The notes under the pieces were generated by a model. It saw only the letters and a list, made by a program, of their open reading frames with translations, did no database searches and was not told the origin of the DNA. Below, piece by piece: positions 8,386-16,654 of a stretch of 39,000 bases of DNA (positions are counted from its first letter, which is position 1; the number at the start of each line of letters is the position of its first letter). The stretch comes from DASXYU01 sp036502295 (GTDB lineage: Bacteria; Actinomycetota; Actinomycetes; Mycobacteriales; Jatrophihabitantaceae), in contig DASXYU010000110.1 in the NCBI GenBank assembly GCA_036502295.1, positions 1 to 39,000 on the forward strand, in the 5' to 3' direction. The position numbers and the translations under genes were made by a program.

Positions 8386-9350
8386 CGACACTCGATCCGG
8401 CGCGGCTCGATGTCACCGATGCACCGCAGTGGTTCACAGAAGCGCTCGCCGCGCCCGTTCGTGTCTCCACCCACCGCCTCTCGGACGGACGCCGCCTCGC
8501 GCTGCGCAGCTGGGGGTCGGGTCGACGCGTCGTGCTGCTCGTTCACGGCGGCGGTGCGCACGCACGCTGGTGGGACCACGTCGCGCCGCTGATGCTCACG
8601 GCGGAGGAGACGATTGTGGCTGTGGACCTCGCCGGGCATGGCGATAGCGACTGGCGCGCCGTCGACCGCGCAGACGCAGACGAGGTTCGCGGGCAGGACG
8701 GCACGGCCTACGACCTCGAGTCGTGGGCCGACGACCTCACCGAGCTGCTGGCGGCACTCGCTCCCGCAACCGCCGCGCCGCCACCCGTCCTCATCGGGCA
8801 CAGCATGGGCGGGCTGGTCGGCTGGACGACTGCGGCGCGCGCCGACTCCCGGCTGTTCGGTCTGATCGCCGTCGACGCGGCGATCGGTGACGACGAGCTC
8901 GCCGCGATCTCCCCGATCCGGCCGGTGCGGCCGTCCCGCGTCTATCCGGGCAGAGAAGAGATCTTGGCCAGATTCCGCACGCTGCCTGAGCAGCCGGTGA
9001 CGCTGCCCTACGTGATGCAGCATGTGGCGCGCACGTCGATCAAACCGGTCGACGAGGGCTGGACCTGGCGGCACGACCCCGCTGTGCTGCACCACGCCTA
9101 CGCCACCACCGCGACACCCGATCTCGGACGTACCCGCTTGAGCGTGCTGATCTGCGAGCGCGGCGTCATCAGGCCACCGACGCTTCGCTACCTCGCCGAA
9201 CTCGCCGCCGGCGTCGAGGTACGGACGCTGCCGAAGACCGGTCACCACGCGATGCTTGATCGACCCGTCGCCCTCGCAGACGCGCTTCGCGAGATCCTCG
9301 ATGCGTGGGTAGGACGGGCGCAATCCGGTGTAAGTCAATCCTTGACATAA
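8382..9350 (+). CDS. Alpha/beta hydrolase
   Basis: This 322-aa alpha/beta-hydrolase-fold protein has the oxyanion segment VLLVHGGGAHARWWDHV (about residues 50-66), the nucleophile elbow LIGHSMGGLVG, and the catalytic His in KTGHHAML near the C-terminus. The ATG at 8382 overlaps the ligase stop by 4 nt. An upstream open frame exists but lies inside the ligase gene. Members include ring-cleavage-product (MhpC/HsaD-like) C-C hydrolases, esterases and dehalogenases; the motifs do not decide among them. The coupling with a ligase suggests it releases a free acid that the ligase then activates. This is inference. Confidence 0.88.
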   Translation: MTTLDPARLDVTDAPQWFTEALAAPVRVSTHRLSDGRRLALRSWGSGRRVVLLVHGGGAHARWWDHVAPLMLTAEETIVAVDLAGHGDSDWRAVDRADADEVRGQDGTAYDLESWADDLTELLAALAPATAAPPPVLIGHSMGGLVGWTTAARADSRLFGLIAVDAAIGDDELAAISPIRPVRPSRVYPGREEILARFRTLPEQPVTLPYVMQHVARTSIKPVDEGWTWRHDPAVLHHAYATTATPDLGRTRLSVLICERGVIRPPTLRYLAELAAGVEVRTLPKTGHHAMLDRPVALADALREILDAWVGRAQSGVSQSLT

Positions 9351-9369
9351 TAATGCTCACATCTATCTT
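9342..9369 (+). promoter_or_regulatory. Sigma70-type promoter of the solute-binding protein gene
   Basis: TTGACA (9342-9347) and TATCTT (9364-9369) are separated by 16 bp, close to consensus for a housekeeping sigma factor. The -35 overlaps the stop of the hydrolase gene. The transcript would begin at about 9376 and give a leader of about 26 nt with AAAGG before the ATG at 9402. The binding protein is therefore expressed separately from the ligase/hydrolase operon. Confidence 0.6.
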
Positions 9370-9401
9370 AATAGTCTTAAACGGACTGAAAGGTAGAACC
9401 G

Positions 9402-10634
9402 ATGCGGGTCTGGATTCGAGGAACCGCGATCGCCTGTCTGGCGCTCGCGTTGACTGCGTGCAGCTCAAGCGGTGGCACCGCTCCGGGTAGCAGCAGCGCA
9501 GGCGGCGGCAGCTCGAACTCGGCCGGCTCGACCCCGTTCGTCGTTCTCGATATCACCGCTCAGACCGGCGCCCTCGCCGCAATCGGCGTGCCTGAGACCG
9601 TCGCGACCAAAGCCGCAGTTGCCTACCTCAACTCCAAGGGAGGGATCGCGGGCCACCCCATCCAGCTCGTGGTGAAGGACGATCTCTCCACCGCCACCAC
9701 AGCCGTGACCGTCCTGCAGCAGGAGCTGAACTCGGGGGTGAAGCCCAACCTCGTGCTGCCGGGCGTGACGAGCGACGAGACCGTCGCCTTGCTGCCAGCG
9801 CTCGCGTCGAACAAGTTGCTCTCGTTGGCCTCGACCGGCGATGCCTCGATCACGGACACCGCGAAATACCCGCTGTCGTTCGGCGGCTCGTTCCGTCCCC
9901 AGGACGGATCGGACGCGCTCGCCTCCTATCTGCAGACGCAGGGCTACCACAACATCGGCGTGTTCTACGCCGGCGACGCCTACGGAACCTCGTGGTACAA
10001 GAACGTCTCCGCCTCGCTGAAGGCGAAGTCGCTGAACGTCGAGGACGTCTCCTACGACCCGACGAAGATCGACCTCACCGCGGAAATGAGCCGGCTGCAG
10101 TCCCAGCACCCCGATGTGGTGATCGCAGAGGCCTTCGGCGCACCCGTCGGCGCCCTCTTCAACGCCCGCACGAAGATCGGGTGGTTCAGCACTCCCCTCG
10201 TCGCGGACATCACGATCAGCTCCGGGGATCCATGGAGCATCGTCAAGAACCCGAACGCGTTCCAGAACGTGGTGGAACAGATCTACTCGGTGCAGAAGTA
10301 CGCACCGGCCTCCTCGCAGTCGCCCGCGGTGCAGAACCTCCTCGCCTGGGTACAGAAGCAGCAGGCGATCACCGGATCGATCAGCCTCTACGCCCTCAAC
10401 TGGGACATGCTCGAGAGCGTGCGCGCAGCCGCCGCGAAGGCGGGCTCGATCGACGCCTCCGCCATCGCGACCGCCCTCACCCAGCTCACCGACTCCGACG
10501 GGCAGTGGGCCCAGAACGGCGGCAAGGCGCCGGGCTATACAGCGACGAGCCACTTCGCGGCGGCGTCCTCCACGAACTACGACTTCATCGCACCCGGTCC
10601 GTTGAAGGACGGAATGGTGCAGCCACCCTCATAG
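9402..10634 (+). CDS. ABC transporter solute-binding lipoprotein, branched-chain amino acid/aromatic acid (LivK) type
   Basis: The 410-aa product begins with a lipoprotein signal (MRVWIRGTAIACLALALTAC; lipobox LTAC, Cys about residue 20) and a Ser/Gly linker. It continues as a periplasmic-binding-protein type 1 domain: AAVAYLNSKGGIAGHPIQLV, then LVLPGVTSDETVALLPALA and YHNIGVFYAGDAYGTSW. This is the layout of Leu/Ile/Val and aromatic-acid receptors. It would bind a substrate outside the membrane and deliver it to an ABC permease. No permease or ATPase genes for this family are adjacent, so it is an orphan in this window. Its place among the ligases suggests uptake of the pathway's carboxylate substrate (inference). 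The 3' end overlaps the convergent third ligase gene by 6 nt. Confidence 0.9.
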   Translation: MRVWIRGTAIACLALALTACSSSGGTAPGSSSAGGGSSNSAGSTPFVVLDITAQTGALAAIGVPETVATKAAVAYLNSKGGIAGHPIQLVVKDDLSTATTAVTVLQQELNSGVKPNLVLPGVTSDETVALLPALASNKLLSLASTGDASITDTAKYPLSFGGSFRPQDGSDALASYLQTQGYHNIGVFYAGDAYGTSWYKNVSASLKAKSLNVEDVSYDPTKIDLTAEMSRLQSQHPDVVIAEAFGAPVGALFNARTKIGWFSTPLVADITISSGDPWSIVKNPNAFQNVVEQIYSVQKYAPASSQSPAVQNLLAWVQKQQAITGSISLYALNWDMLESVRAAAAKAGSIDASAIATALTQLTDSDGQWAQNGGKAPGYTATSHFAAASSTNYDFIAPGPLKDGMVQPPS

Positions 10635-12239
10635 CGGCGGCGGCGAAGGCTCCCGCAGCTCTCGCTTGAGCACCTTGCCGCTGGCATTGCGCGGCAGCTC
10701 ACCGACGATCTCCACGCTGCGCGGGACCTTGAAGTTCGCCAGCCGCTCACGGCACCAGGCGATGAGTTCCTCGGCGGCGGGCTGCCTGTCGTGCTTGACG
10801 ATCACGTAAGCCTTGGCAACCTCGCCCAGGCGCTGATCCGCAACACCGACCACGGCGACCTCGGAGACGTCCGGGTGGCGCGCCAGCACCTGCTCGACCT
10901 CCGCCGGCGAGACATTGAACCCGCCGACGATGAAGAGGTCCTTGAGCCGGTCGGTGATCTTCAGGTTGCCGCGGTCGTCGAGAGTCCCGATGTCGCCGGA
11001 GTGCAGCCAGCCATCGGCGTCGATCGCCTCGGCCGTGGCGCGCTCGTCCTGCCAGTAGCCCGTGGTGACGTTGCCGCCGCGGATCAGCACTTCGCCCGGC
11101 TCGCCGGGGGCGACGTCGCGTCCTTGGATGTCGACGATGCGCACGGCGACGCCCGGCAGCGGCGCGCCGTTGGTGGCGGCCACCGTCTCGGTCGTGTCGG
11201 TGTTGCGGCACATCGTCGCGGTGCCGCAACACTCGGTGAGGCCGTAGGCGGTGATGAAGTTCTGGAACGGCAGCTCGGTGCGGGCCCGTTCCACCAGCCG
11301 TTGCGGCACCATAGCGGCGCCGGTGGCAGCCACCCGAAGCGTCGAGAGGTCATACCGGGCACGATCCGGGTGGTCGAGGATCGAAGAGTAGACCGTCGGC
11401 GAACCATTCATCACGGAGATTCCCTCCCGCTCGATGAGGCGCATCGCCTCAACCGTGTCGAAGACGCCCATCGGCACCAGCGTCACACCGTTCAGCAGGC
11501 AGACGAGCATGCCGCCCTTGTTGCCGCCGGTGTGGAAGAACGGCAGCTGCACCAGGTAGCGGTCACCGGGACGCACGCCCCAGATCTCCGCGTACGGCCG
11601 GTAGAGGTCGATGGCGGCCCCGTGCCGAAGCGTGACGCCTTTGGCCCGGCCGGTAGTGCCGGAGGTGAAAATGATCTCGGAGAGATCGTCAGGCGACACC
11701 GCCCCGATCGCGGCGAATGCCTCCGCCTCGGCGACGACGGATGCGGCTGCGGACAGCTCTGACCATGTCGAGACTCCGGGCCGCTGTGCTGCCGTCTCAG
11801 CGATGTCCACGACGAGATCCAGCTCGGGGACGCCGTACTCCGTTTCGTCCTCCAGCGGGTTGAGGACGGCGCCGACGTAGTCGTAGCCAAGGAAGTTCTG
11901 TTCTACGACCAGCACCTTCGCACCGGTGCGAGCAAGGTATTCGCGTGCCTCCGCACCGCGGTAACGCGTGTTGATGGGCACGACCGTTCCACCCGCGCAG
12001 AGCACCCCGAGCGAGGTCACGATCCAGCGGTAGGAGTTGGGCGCCCAGATGGCGACCCGATCACCGTGCCGCACGCCACCGGCGATGAAGGCACGGGCGG
12101 CGAGCAGCACCCAATCCTTCAGCTCGGCGAAGGTGAGGTGGACGTCGCCGTCGCTCACGGCTACGAGGTCGGCGAAGCGCTCGGCGCTGTCCAGCACCAC
12201 ATGTGGCATTGTGCGCGGGAGTTCACGTGGTGCTGTCAT
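10629..12239 (-). CDS. AMP-dependent acyl-CoA synthetase/ligase (third of three, FadD-like)
   Basis: This acid:CoA ligase is about 536 aa. Motifs: IIFTSGTTGRAKGVTLRHG (about residue 188 on), ITAYGLTECCGTATM (A5), DGWLHSGDIGTL (A7), KDLFIVGGFNVSPAEVEQ (A8) and the C-terminal PRNASGKVLKREL with the catalytic Lys. The start is uncertain: the ATG at 12239 gives the normal family N-terminus but has no close ribosome site, and an ATG at 12311-12335 or 12263 would only add a non-family N-terminal stretch. It diverges from the acyl-CoA dehydrogenase pair. The intervening region holds a perfect AnCAAGnnCTTGnT site. Co-regulation with the dehydrogenases suggests it makes their acyl-CoA substrate. Confidence 0.92.
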   Translation of the reverse strand: MTAPRELPRTMPHVVLDSAERFADLVAVSDGDVHLTFAELKDWVLLAARAFIAGGVRHGDRVAIWAPNSYRWIVTSLGVLCAGGTVVPINTRYRGAEAREYLARTGAKVLVVEQNFLGYDYVGAVLNPLEDETEYGVPELDLVVDIAETAAQRPGVSTWSELSAAASVVAEAEAFAAIGAVSPDDLSEIIFTSGTTGRAKGVTLRHGAAIDLYRPYAEIWGVRPGDRYLVQLPFFHTGGNKGGMLVCLLNGVTLVPMGVFDTVEAMRLIEREGISVMNGSPTVYSSILDHPDRARYDLSTLRVAATGAAMVPQRLVERARTELPFQNFITAYGLTECCGTATMCRNTDTTETVAATNGAPLPGVAVRIVDIQGRDVAPGEPGEVLIRGGNVTTGYWQDERATAEAIDADGWLHSGDIGTLDDRGNLKITDRLKDLFIVGGFNVSPAEVEQVLARHPDVSEVAVVGVADQRLGEVAKAYVIVKHDRQPAAEELIAWCRERLANFKVPRSVEIVGELPRNASGKVLKRELREPSPPPL

Positions 12240-12330
12240 CGTCGGGGTCGCGTCCTCTCGCATGGTCGGTGACGGATCGCCGCAGGCGGAGCAACGTTGT
12301 GGCGCGTCCTCGCCGACCGGGCCGGATCGT

Positions 12331-12344
12331 AGCAAGTGCTTGGT
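12331..12344. promoter_or_regulatory. CAAGnnCTTG operator between third ligase and acyl-CoA dehydrogenases
   Basis: AGCAAGTGCTTGGT matches the KstR2-type consensus AnCAAGnnCTTGnT at every fixed base. It sits in the divergent region, about 92 nt from the ligase start and 51 nt from the dehydrogenase start, where one bound dimer could affect both promoters. Confidence 0.65.
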
Positions 12345-12394
12345 CGGCCATTAGGGTAGTCATTGCATTGATAGGGCGAGAGGGAGACGGCACT

Positions 12395-13450
12395 GTGGAG
12401 ATTCGGCTGAACCCTGAGCAGAAGCTCTTCGCGGAGGCAGTCGACGCTCTCGCCGGCGACCTCGCCGAGACGTGGGAGCTGGGGCGCGGTCCGGACTCCG
12501 TCGCGCCGCCGGTCCCGGACGCACAGCACTGGGACGCAGTAGCAGAGACCGGCCTGCTGGCGTTGCGGCTGGACGAGTCAGCGGGCGGCAGCGCCGCGAC
12601 CTGCCTGGACGTCTGCGTGGCGGTCGAGCAGCTGGGACGGCACAGTGCCCCTGCTCCGGTGATCGGGACGCTGCTGCTGATCGAGCAGCTACGGCTCAGT
12701 GCCGCAGAACCCGCGCTCGTCGGGGCAATCGCCTCCGGGCGCCGGCGCGCGGCAGTAACCCTGACTCACGACCTTGCCCGCTTCGCCACCAGTCCGGCCG
12801 ATGCCTACGCCTGGGACTGCGCGGGAGCTGAGACCGCTGTCTGCGTCGAGTCCAGCGCGGGTAAGGCGGCGGCCTATCCGGTGCGACTGCTGCGCTCGGC
12901 AGACCTGACGCGGAGCACCGGAGCACTCGATCTCGACGCCGGCGCCTCGGAGACCTTCGCCGTCGACACCTTCTCCTGCGATGCGGCGACCCGCCTCACC
13001 TGCTTCGCGTTGGCGCTCATCACAGCGGACCTGCTCGGCGTGATGCAGACCGCGCTGAACGTCTCTGTCGAGCATGCGAAGGGTCGACGTCAGTTCGGCG
13101 CTCCGATCGGCAGCTTCCAGGCGATCCAGCACCTCGCCGCGGAGTGCCTCGTCTCGGTCGAGGCGTCCCGCAGCGCGCTCTGGTACGCGGCATGGGCGGC
13201 TGACGAGCTGGCCCCGACCGAGGCATTGCTCGCGGCGCGCGCAGCGAAGGCGTTCGCGTCGGCGAACGCGGTGCAGGTCGCCGAGGCCGCGATCCAGATC
13301 CATGGCGGCATGGGCATGACCTGGGAGGCGCGTCCGCATGTCTGGCTGCGGCGCATTCGTACCGGCAGGCGACTCTTCGGCGATGAGAACGCGCAGTACG
13401 CGGCGATCGCGGGCGCCCAACTCGGCGCCGGGGCGGGAGCAGGCGCCTGA
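12395..13450 (+). CDS. Acyl-CoA dehydrogenase family protein, first subunit of a probable heteromeric enzyme
   Basis: The 351-aa product has the acyl-CoA dehydrogenase C-terminal domain with GRRQFGAPIGSFQAIQHLAA and IQIHGGMGMTWEARPHVWLR. The N-terminal helical domain begins LNPEQKLFAEAVDALAG. The GTG at 12395 is chosen because it has GGGAG at good spacing and gives the family N-terminus; the open frame upstream runs through the operator region. The middle domain is degenerate compared with its partner. The next gene starts on the last base of this stop (TGATG), so the two are coupled. Paired, unequal FadE subunits forming alpha2beta2 enzymes are known from actinobacterial steroid side-chain degradation (ChsE1-ChsE2, FadE28-FadE29 type). 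Confidence 0.88.
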   Translation: MEIRLNPEQKLFAEAVDALAGDLAETWELGRGPDSVAPPVPDAQHWDAVAETGLLALRLDESAGGSAATCLDVCVAVEQLGRHSAPAPVIGTLLLIEQLRLSAAEPALVGAIASGRRRAAVTLTHDLARFATSPADAYAWDCAGAETAVCVESSAGKAAAYPVRLLRSADLTRSTGALDLDAGASETFAVDTFSCDAATRLTCFALALITADLLGVMQTALNVSVEHAKGRRQFGAPIGSFQAIQHLAAECLVSVEASRSALWYAAWAADELAPTEALLAARAAKAFASANAVQVAEAAIQIHGGMGMTWEARPHVWLRRIRTGRRLFGDENAQYAAIAGAQLGAGAGAGA

Positions 13451-14580
13451 TGGACTACACCGACGCACCCGATGTCGCCGAGTTCCGTGCACAGCTGCGC
13501 GCCTGGCTGGGCGAGCACCCCGATCTGATCAAACCCGTCGGCCATTCCGACGAAGGGGCGATCGCGCACACCCTCGCCTGGTATCGCGCCCTCGCCGGGG
13601 CGGGCTATGTCACTGTCTCGCTGCCGGCGGAGTACGGAGGCCGCGGACTTCCCGACAGCTACGAGGCGGTCGTCAACGAGGAGCTGGCCGTCGCGGGGGC
13701 GCCGCCGCCACCGCCGATCGGGCACATCGCCCACGCCATCGCCGACTTCGCAAGCGAGGAACTGAAGGCGCGGATGCTGCCGGGCCTGCTGAGCTGCACC
13801 GAGGTGTGGTGCCAGGGCTTCAGCGAGCCCGGCGCGGGGTCGGATCTCGCCGGCGTCTCCACGACGGCCCTGCCCACCGAGGACGGCACGACGCTGCGCG
13901 TCAACGGCCAGAAGATCTGGACGAGCGGGGCAATGTGGTCGGACTGGTGCCTGCTGATGGCGCGCACCGATCCCGACGCGGTGCGGCACAAGGCTCTGTC
14001 GATGATCGTCGTTGACATGACCACCCCCGGCATCGACCGACGTGAGATCACGATGTCGACGGGCAGCCGAGAGTTCGCCGAGGTCTACTTCGACGACGTG
14101 GTGGTTCCGGTCGAGAACGTGGTGGGCGGGCTCGGCCAGGGCTGGCAGATCGCAATGGGAATGCTCGCCTACGAGCGCGGCCCCGCCGACATGGGCTGGG
14201 TAGGACGCATCGGTGCGGTGCTGGCCGCGGCCCAGCAGGATGTCCGCACCGGACGCACACCCGCGGACGAGTCGCTCCGCAGGCGGCTCGCCTCCGGCTG
14301 GGTCGGCTTGCAGGTGCTGAACTGGCACGTCCAGCGCACGCTCGCGCGGCGGGCGTACGAGACCCCTGGGCCGGAGGGATCCCTCGACAAGCTGCTCGCC
14401 ACGCGGGTAGAGCAGGAGGTCTACGCGACGCTGCTCGACCTCGCGGGCGCCGACGTCCTCGCCGAGGACGGCGCCGCCTTCAGTACATACCTCTACTCCC
14501 GGGCGCAGTCGATCTACGGGGGCACGCAGCAGATCCAGCGCACGATCGTCGCGCAACGCCTGCTCGGGCTGCCGCGCTAG
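13450..14580 (+). CDS. Acyl-CoA dehydrogenase family protein, second subunit
   Basis: This 376-aa acyl-CoA dehydrogenase has clear FAD-binding segments: WCQGFSEPGAGSDLAGVST and VNGQKIWTSGAMWSDWCLLM. The C-terminus IYGGTQQIQRTIVAQRLLGL has Gly where medium-chain enzymes carry the catalytic Glu (IYEGT). A Glu in MLAYERGPAD lies in the helix that supplies the base in isovaleryl- and long-chain-type enzymes, so activity is plausible. It would introduce an alpha,beta double bond into an acyl-CoA and pass electrons to ETF. It is coupled to the first subunit. The acidic N-terminus and the proline-rich GAPPPPPIG stretch before the core are normal variants. Confidence 0.9.
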   Translation: MDYTDAPDVAEFRAQLRAWLGEHPDLIKPVGHSDEGAIAHTLAWYRALAGAGYVTVSLPAEYGGRGLPDSYEAVVNEELAVAGAPPPPPIGHIAHAIADFASEELKARMLPGLLSCTEVWCQGFSEPGAGSDLAGVSTTALPTEDGTTLRVNGQKIWTSGAMWSDWCLLMARTDPDAVRHKALSMIVVDMTTPGIDRREITMSTGSREFAEVYFDDVVVPVENVVGGLGQGWQIAMGMLAYERGPADMGWVGRIGAVLAAAQQDVRTGRTPADESLRRRLASGWVGLQVLNWHVQRTLARRAYETPGPEGSLDKLLATRVEQEVYATLLDLAGADVLAEDGAAFSTYLYSRAQSIYGGTQQIQRTIVAQRLLGLPR

Positions 14581-14614
14581 CGCATCTGTCGTCCTCACAC
14601 GCCCAGATCAATCA

Positions 14615-14644
14615 TTGATAATTTAGGCGCCCACGAACTAGGAT
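14615..14644 (+). promoter_or_regulatory. Promoter of the NifU-like/UGSC operon
   Basis: TTGATA (14615-14620) and TAGGAT (14639-14644) are 18 bp apart. The -10 is inside the 18-bp palindrome at 14635. The start of transcription would be near 14651, leaving a leader of about 17 nt with GAAGGGG before the ATG at 14668. Confidence 0.5.
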
Positions 14645-14652
14645 CCTAGTTC
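14635..14652. promoter_or_regulatory. 18-bp perfect palindrome, probable operator of the UGSC operon
   Basis: GAACTAGGATCCTAGTTC is identical to its reverse complement over 18 bp and covers the proposed -10 hexamer, a typical repressor position. It is unlike the CAAGnnCTTG sites, so a different regulator is expected. No second copy was seen in the window. Confidence 0.65.
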
Positions 14653-14667
14653 TACGAAGGGGTGCAG

Positions 14668-14913
14668 ATGGAGAACGACCCGCGTGCGCTCGTCGAGCGC
14701 TTCAACCGCATGGTGGCTCGCGACGGCGGCTCGCTGAGCCTGCTCGCCGCCGACGCCGAGACGATCCGAGTGGGTTACCGGCTGGGTGAGGTCGACCCGG
14801 AGTGCACGGACGGCGTCTGCTTCCTGCCGCAGGCCGAACTACAGAAATTGATGTCCGAGACGGTCGCGCGACAGCTTCCCGGCGTGCGCCTTGAGGTGGA
14901 GGTTGTGGAATGA
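14668..14913 (+). CDS. Small NifU C-terminal-domain-like protein
   Basis: The 81-aa product resembles the NifU C-terminal (Nfu) fold: ARDGGSLSLLAADAETIRVG near the start, then a Cys pair, then LQKLMSETVARQLPGVRLEV, matching the Nfu pattern DGG-strand-strand-Cys loop-helix-strand. Classical Nfu proteins bind a [4Fe-4S] cluster through CxxC; here the cysteines are C46 and C51, spaced by four residues, so cluster binding is uncertain. The ATG at 14668 has GAAGGGG 5-6 nt upstream and is preferred over the GTG at 14662. The gene overlaps the UGSC gene by 4 nt (ATGA, 14910-14913), which implies equimolar expression and a partner role. Function inferred only. Confidence 0.65.
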   Translation: MENDPRALVERFNRMVARDGGSLSLLAADAETIRVGYRLGEVDPECTDGVCFLPQAELQKLMSETVARQLPGVRLEVEVVE

Positions 14914-16631
14914 GCCCGACTGCGCAGCTTGAGATCGTCAATCCCGTCGCGGCACCGAAGGCGGCGGAGGAAGGCAGCGAGGTCACACCTGCCGCGAAGC
15001 GACCGGCAAGCCTGGCGGGGGCGCGCGTCGGCCTCTACTGGAACGGCAAGCAGAACGGACCGGCCGCCCTGGTACGCACCCGGCAGCTGCTCGCCGACCG
15101 CTACGACGACGTCAGCTTCGTCGACGTCATCGGCGAACTCGGCGGCACCAATCGTTACCTCTCCGAGGGACAGCTGGACATGCTCGTCGAGTCGGTAGAC
15201 GTCGTCGTCGCCACCAGCGCCGACTGCGGCAGCTGCACCTCGTGGCTGATGCGCGATCTCTGCGAACTCGAGCGCCGTGGCATTCCTGCGGTCGGCTACA
15301 CCGCGCAGATCTTCGACGAGGACGCCCGTTTCAGCATCGAGACCTTCGGCGTTCCCGATGCCTGCCCCGTGATCGTCCCCGAATGCTTCTCGAACAAGAG
15401 CGTCGACCAGATCGAGAAGATGGTGGACGAGGCCCTGCCCACCGTCATCGAGTACCTCACGGTCGACCGCACCCGCCTCAGCGACCTGCCCGCCTTCGAG
15501 AACATGGTGCTCGAGTCGGCGCCGCAGCTCGTCTTCGAGGGCAGCGACCTGCTCGACGCCTTCGACTCGATGCAGGCCGCCTTCGTCCGCAACAGGTGGA
15601 GCGACGGCATGCCGCTCATCCCGCCCACCACGGCGAAGGTCGAGCGGATGATCGCCGCCAGCGGTCGCGAGGGCGATGACGTGGTGGGACTGTTCGCACC
15701 CGGCTTCGGCATCGGCACCGTCCGCAAGATCGCGGCCAACGCCGTGATGGCCGGCTGCCGACCCGAGGCGATGCCGGTGATCATGGCGATGATGGAGTGC
15801 ATCCTGGAGCCCTCGATCGGGCTGCGCACCTGGGCGATGTCCACCGGTCCGCAGGCTCCGATCGTGATGGTCTCCGGGCCCATCGCCGACGAGATCGGGA
15901 TGAACCACGGCGTCTGCGCCCTGGGACCGGGCTCCGTCTCCGAGGTGAACGTCGCCATCGGACGGGCGCTGCGATTGATCATGATGAACGTCGGTCTCTC
16001 CTACCCCGGCATCTCCGACATGGACACCATCGGCACCCCCATGAAGTTCTCCGCATGCGTGGCGGAGAACGAGGAGAGAACACCTTGGGACCCGTGGCGC
16101 GTTCAGCAGGGCTTCGCCATCGACGACTCAACGGTCACCGTCAACGTCCCCTACGGCATGACCGAGTTCTTCGACTTCCAGAACTCGACCCCCGAGGGGC
16201 TCATCGAGACCTGGGCCACGCTCACCTCACAGGCATGCGGCACCCCGTCCGCCGGTGCATGGCTGATCAAGAAGGACGCGCCGCTGGAGGAGGGCTACCC
16301 CTTCCACGGCAAGTTCTCCAACCTGCTGCTGATGGCGCCCGATCACGCGGCCGTCTTCGCGGCGGCCGGTTGGACACCACAGGACATCAAGCACGCGATC
16401 CACCGGGAGACGAAGATCCCGTTCCGAAAGCTGATGCTCAACCAGGCGCCCGACGCCTTCGTGGCTTCGCACCCCGAGCTGCTCTGGCTGCTGGACGCGC
16501 CGGAGACGCTGGTGACCGTCAACCCGTCGCCCGACTGCTTCGAGTTCTTCGTGGTCGGCGCCTCGGCCGGACGCAGCCAGTTCTGCTTCGGCGGTACGAA
16601 CTCGGTCACGAAGAAGGTCGTGGCCGGCTGA
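14910..16631 (+). CDS. UGSC-family protein (CGSC form) fused to a second conserved domain
   Basis: The 573-aa product has two parts. Residues about 35-190 (ARVGLYWNGKQNGPAALV onward) form the UGSC-type domain, with the signature at C106-G-S-C109 in ATSADCGSCTSWLM; in many relatives the first position is selenocysteine. Here it is TGC, so ordinary Cys. From about residue 210 a second domain begins with RNRWSDGMPLIPPTTAKVER and continues with VVGLFAPGFGIGTVRKIAAN and further conserved blocks to the C-terminus. The CxxC-like pair suggests thiol redox or metal/cluster chemistry, but the family has no settled function known to me. It is cotranscribed with the NifU-like protein and stands between acyl-CoA dehydrogenases and mycofactocin-type SDRs, so a catabolic step is likely. 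Confidence 0.8.
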   Translation: MSPTAQLEIVNPVAAPKAAEEGSEVTPAAKRPASLAGARVGLYWNGKQNGPAALVRTRQLLADRYDDVSFVDVIGELGGTNRYLSEGQLDMLVESVDVVVATSADCGSCTSWLMRDLCELERRGIPAVGYTAQIFDEDARFSIETFGVPDACPVIVPECFSNKSVDQIEKMVDEALPTVIEYLTVDRTRLSDLPAFENMVLESAPQLVFEGSDLLDAFDSMQAAFVRNRWSDGMPLIPPTTAKVERMIAASGREGDDVVGLFAPGFGIGTVRKIAANAVMAGCRPEAMPVIMAMMECILEPSIGLRTWAMSTGPQAPIVMVSGPIADEIGMNHGVCALGPGSVSEVNVAIGRALRLIMMNVGLSYPGISDMDTIGTPMKFSACVAENEERTPWDPWRVQQGFAIDDSTVTVNVPYGMTEFFDFQNSTPEGLIETWATLTSQACGTPSAGAWLIKKDAPLEEGYPFHGKFSNLLLMAPDHAAVFAAAGWTPQDIKHAIHRETKIPFRKLMLNQAPDAFVASHPELLWLLDAPETLVTVNPSPDCFEFFVVGASAGRSQFCFGGTNSVTKKVVAG

Positions 16632-16654
16632 GGCGGAGTCCGGCGGGCGTCGAA

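Noticed and set aside
6820..8391. A 523-codon open frame on the minus strand
   Set aside because: It mirrors the second ligase, which has all ANL motifs; the antisense product has low-complexity Arg/His/Asp-rich sequence and no domain.
15225..15236. Selenocysteine at the UGSC motif
   Set aside because: The codon is TGC, not TGA, and the frame needs no recoding.
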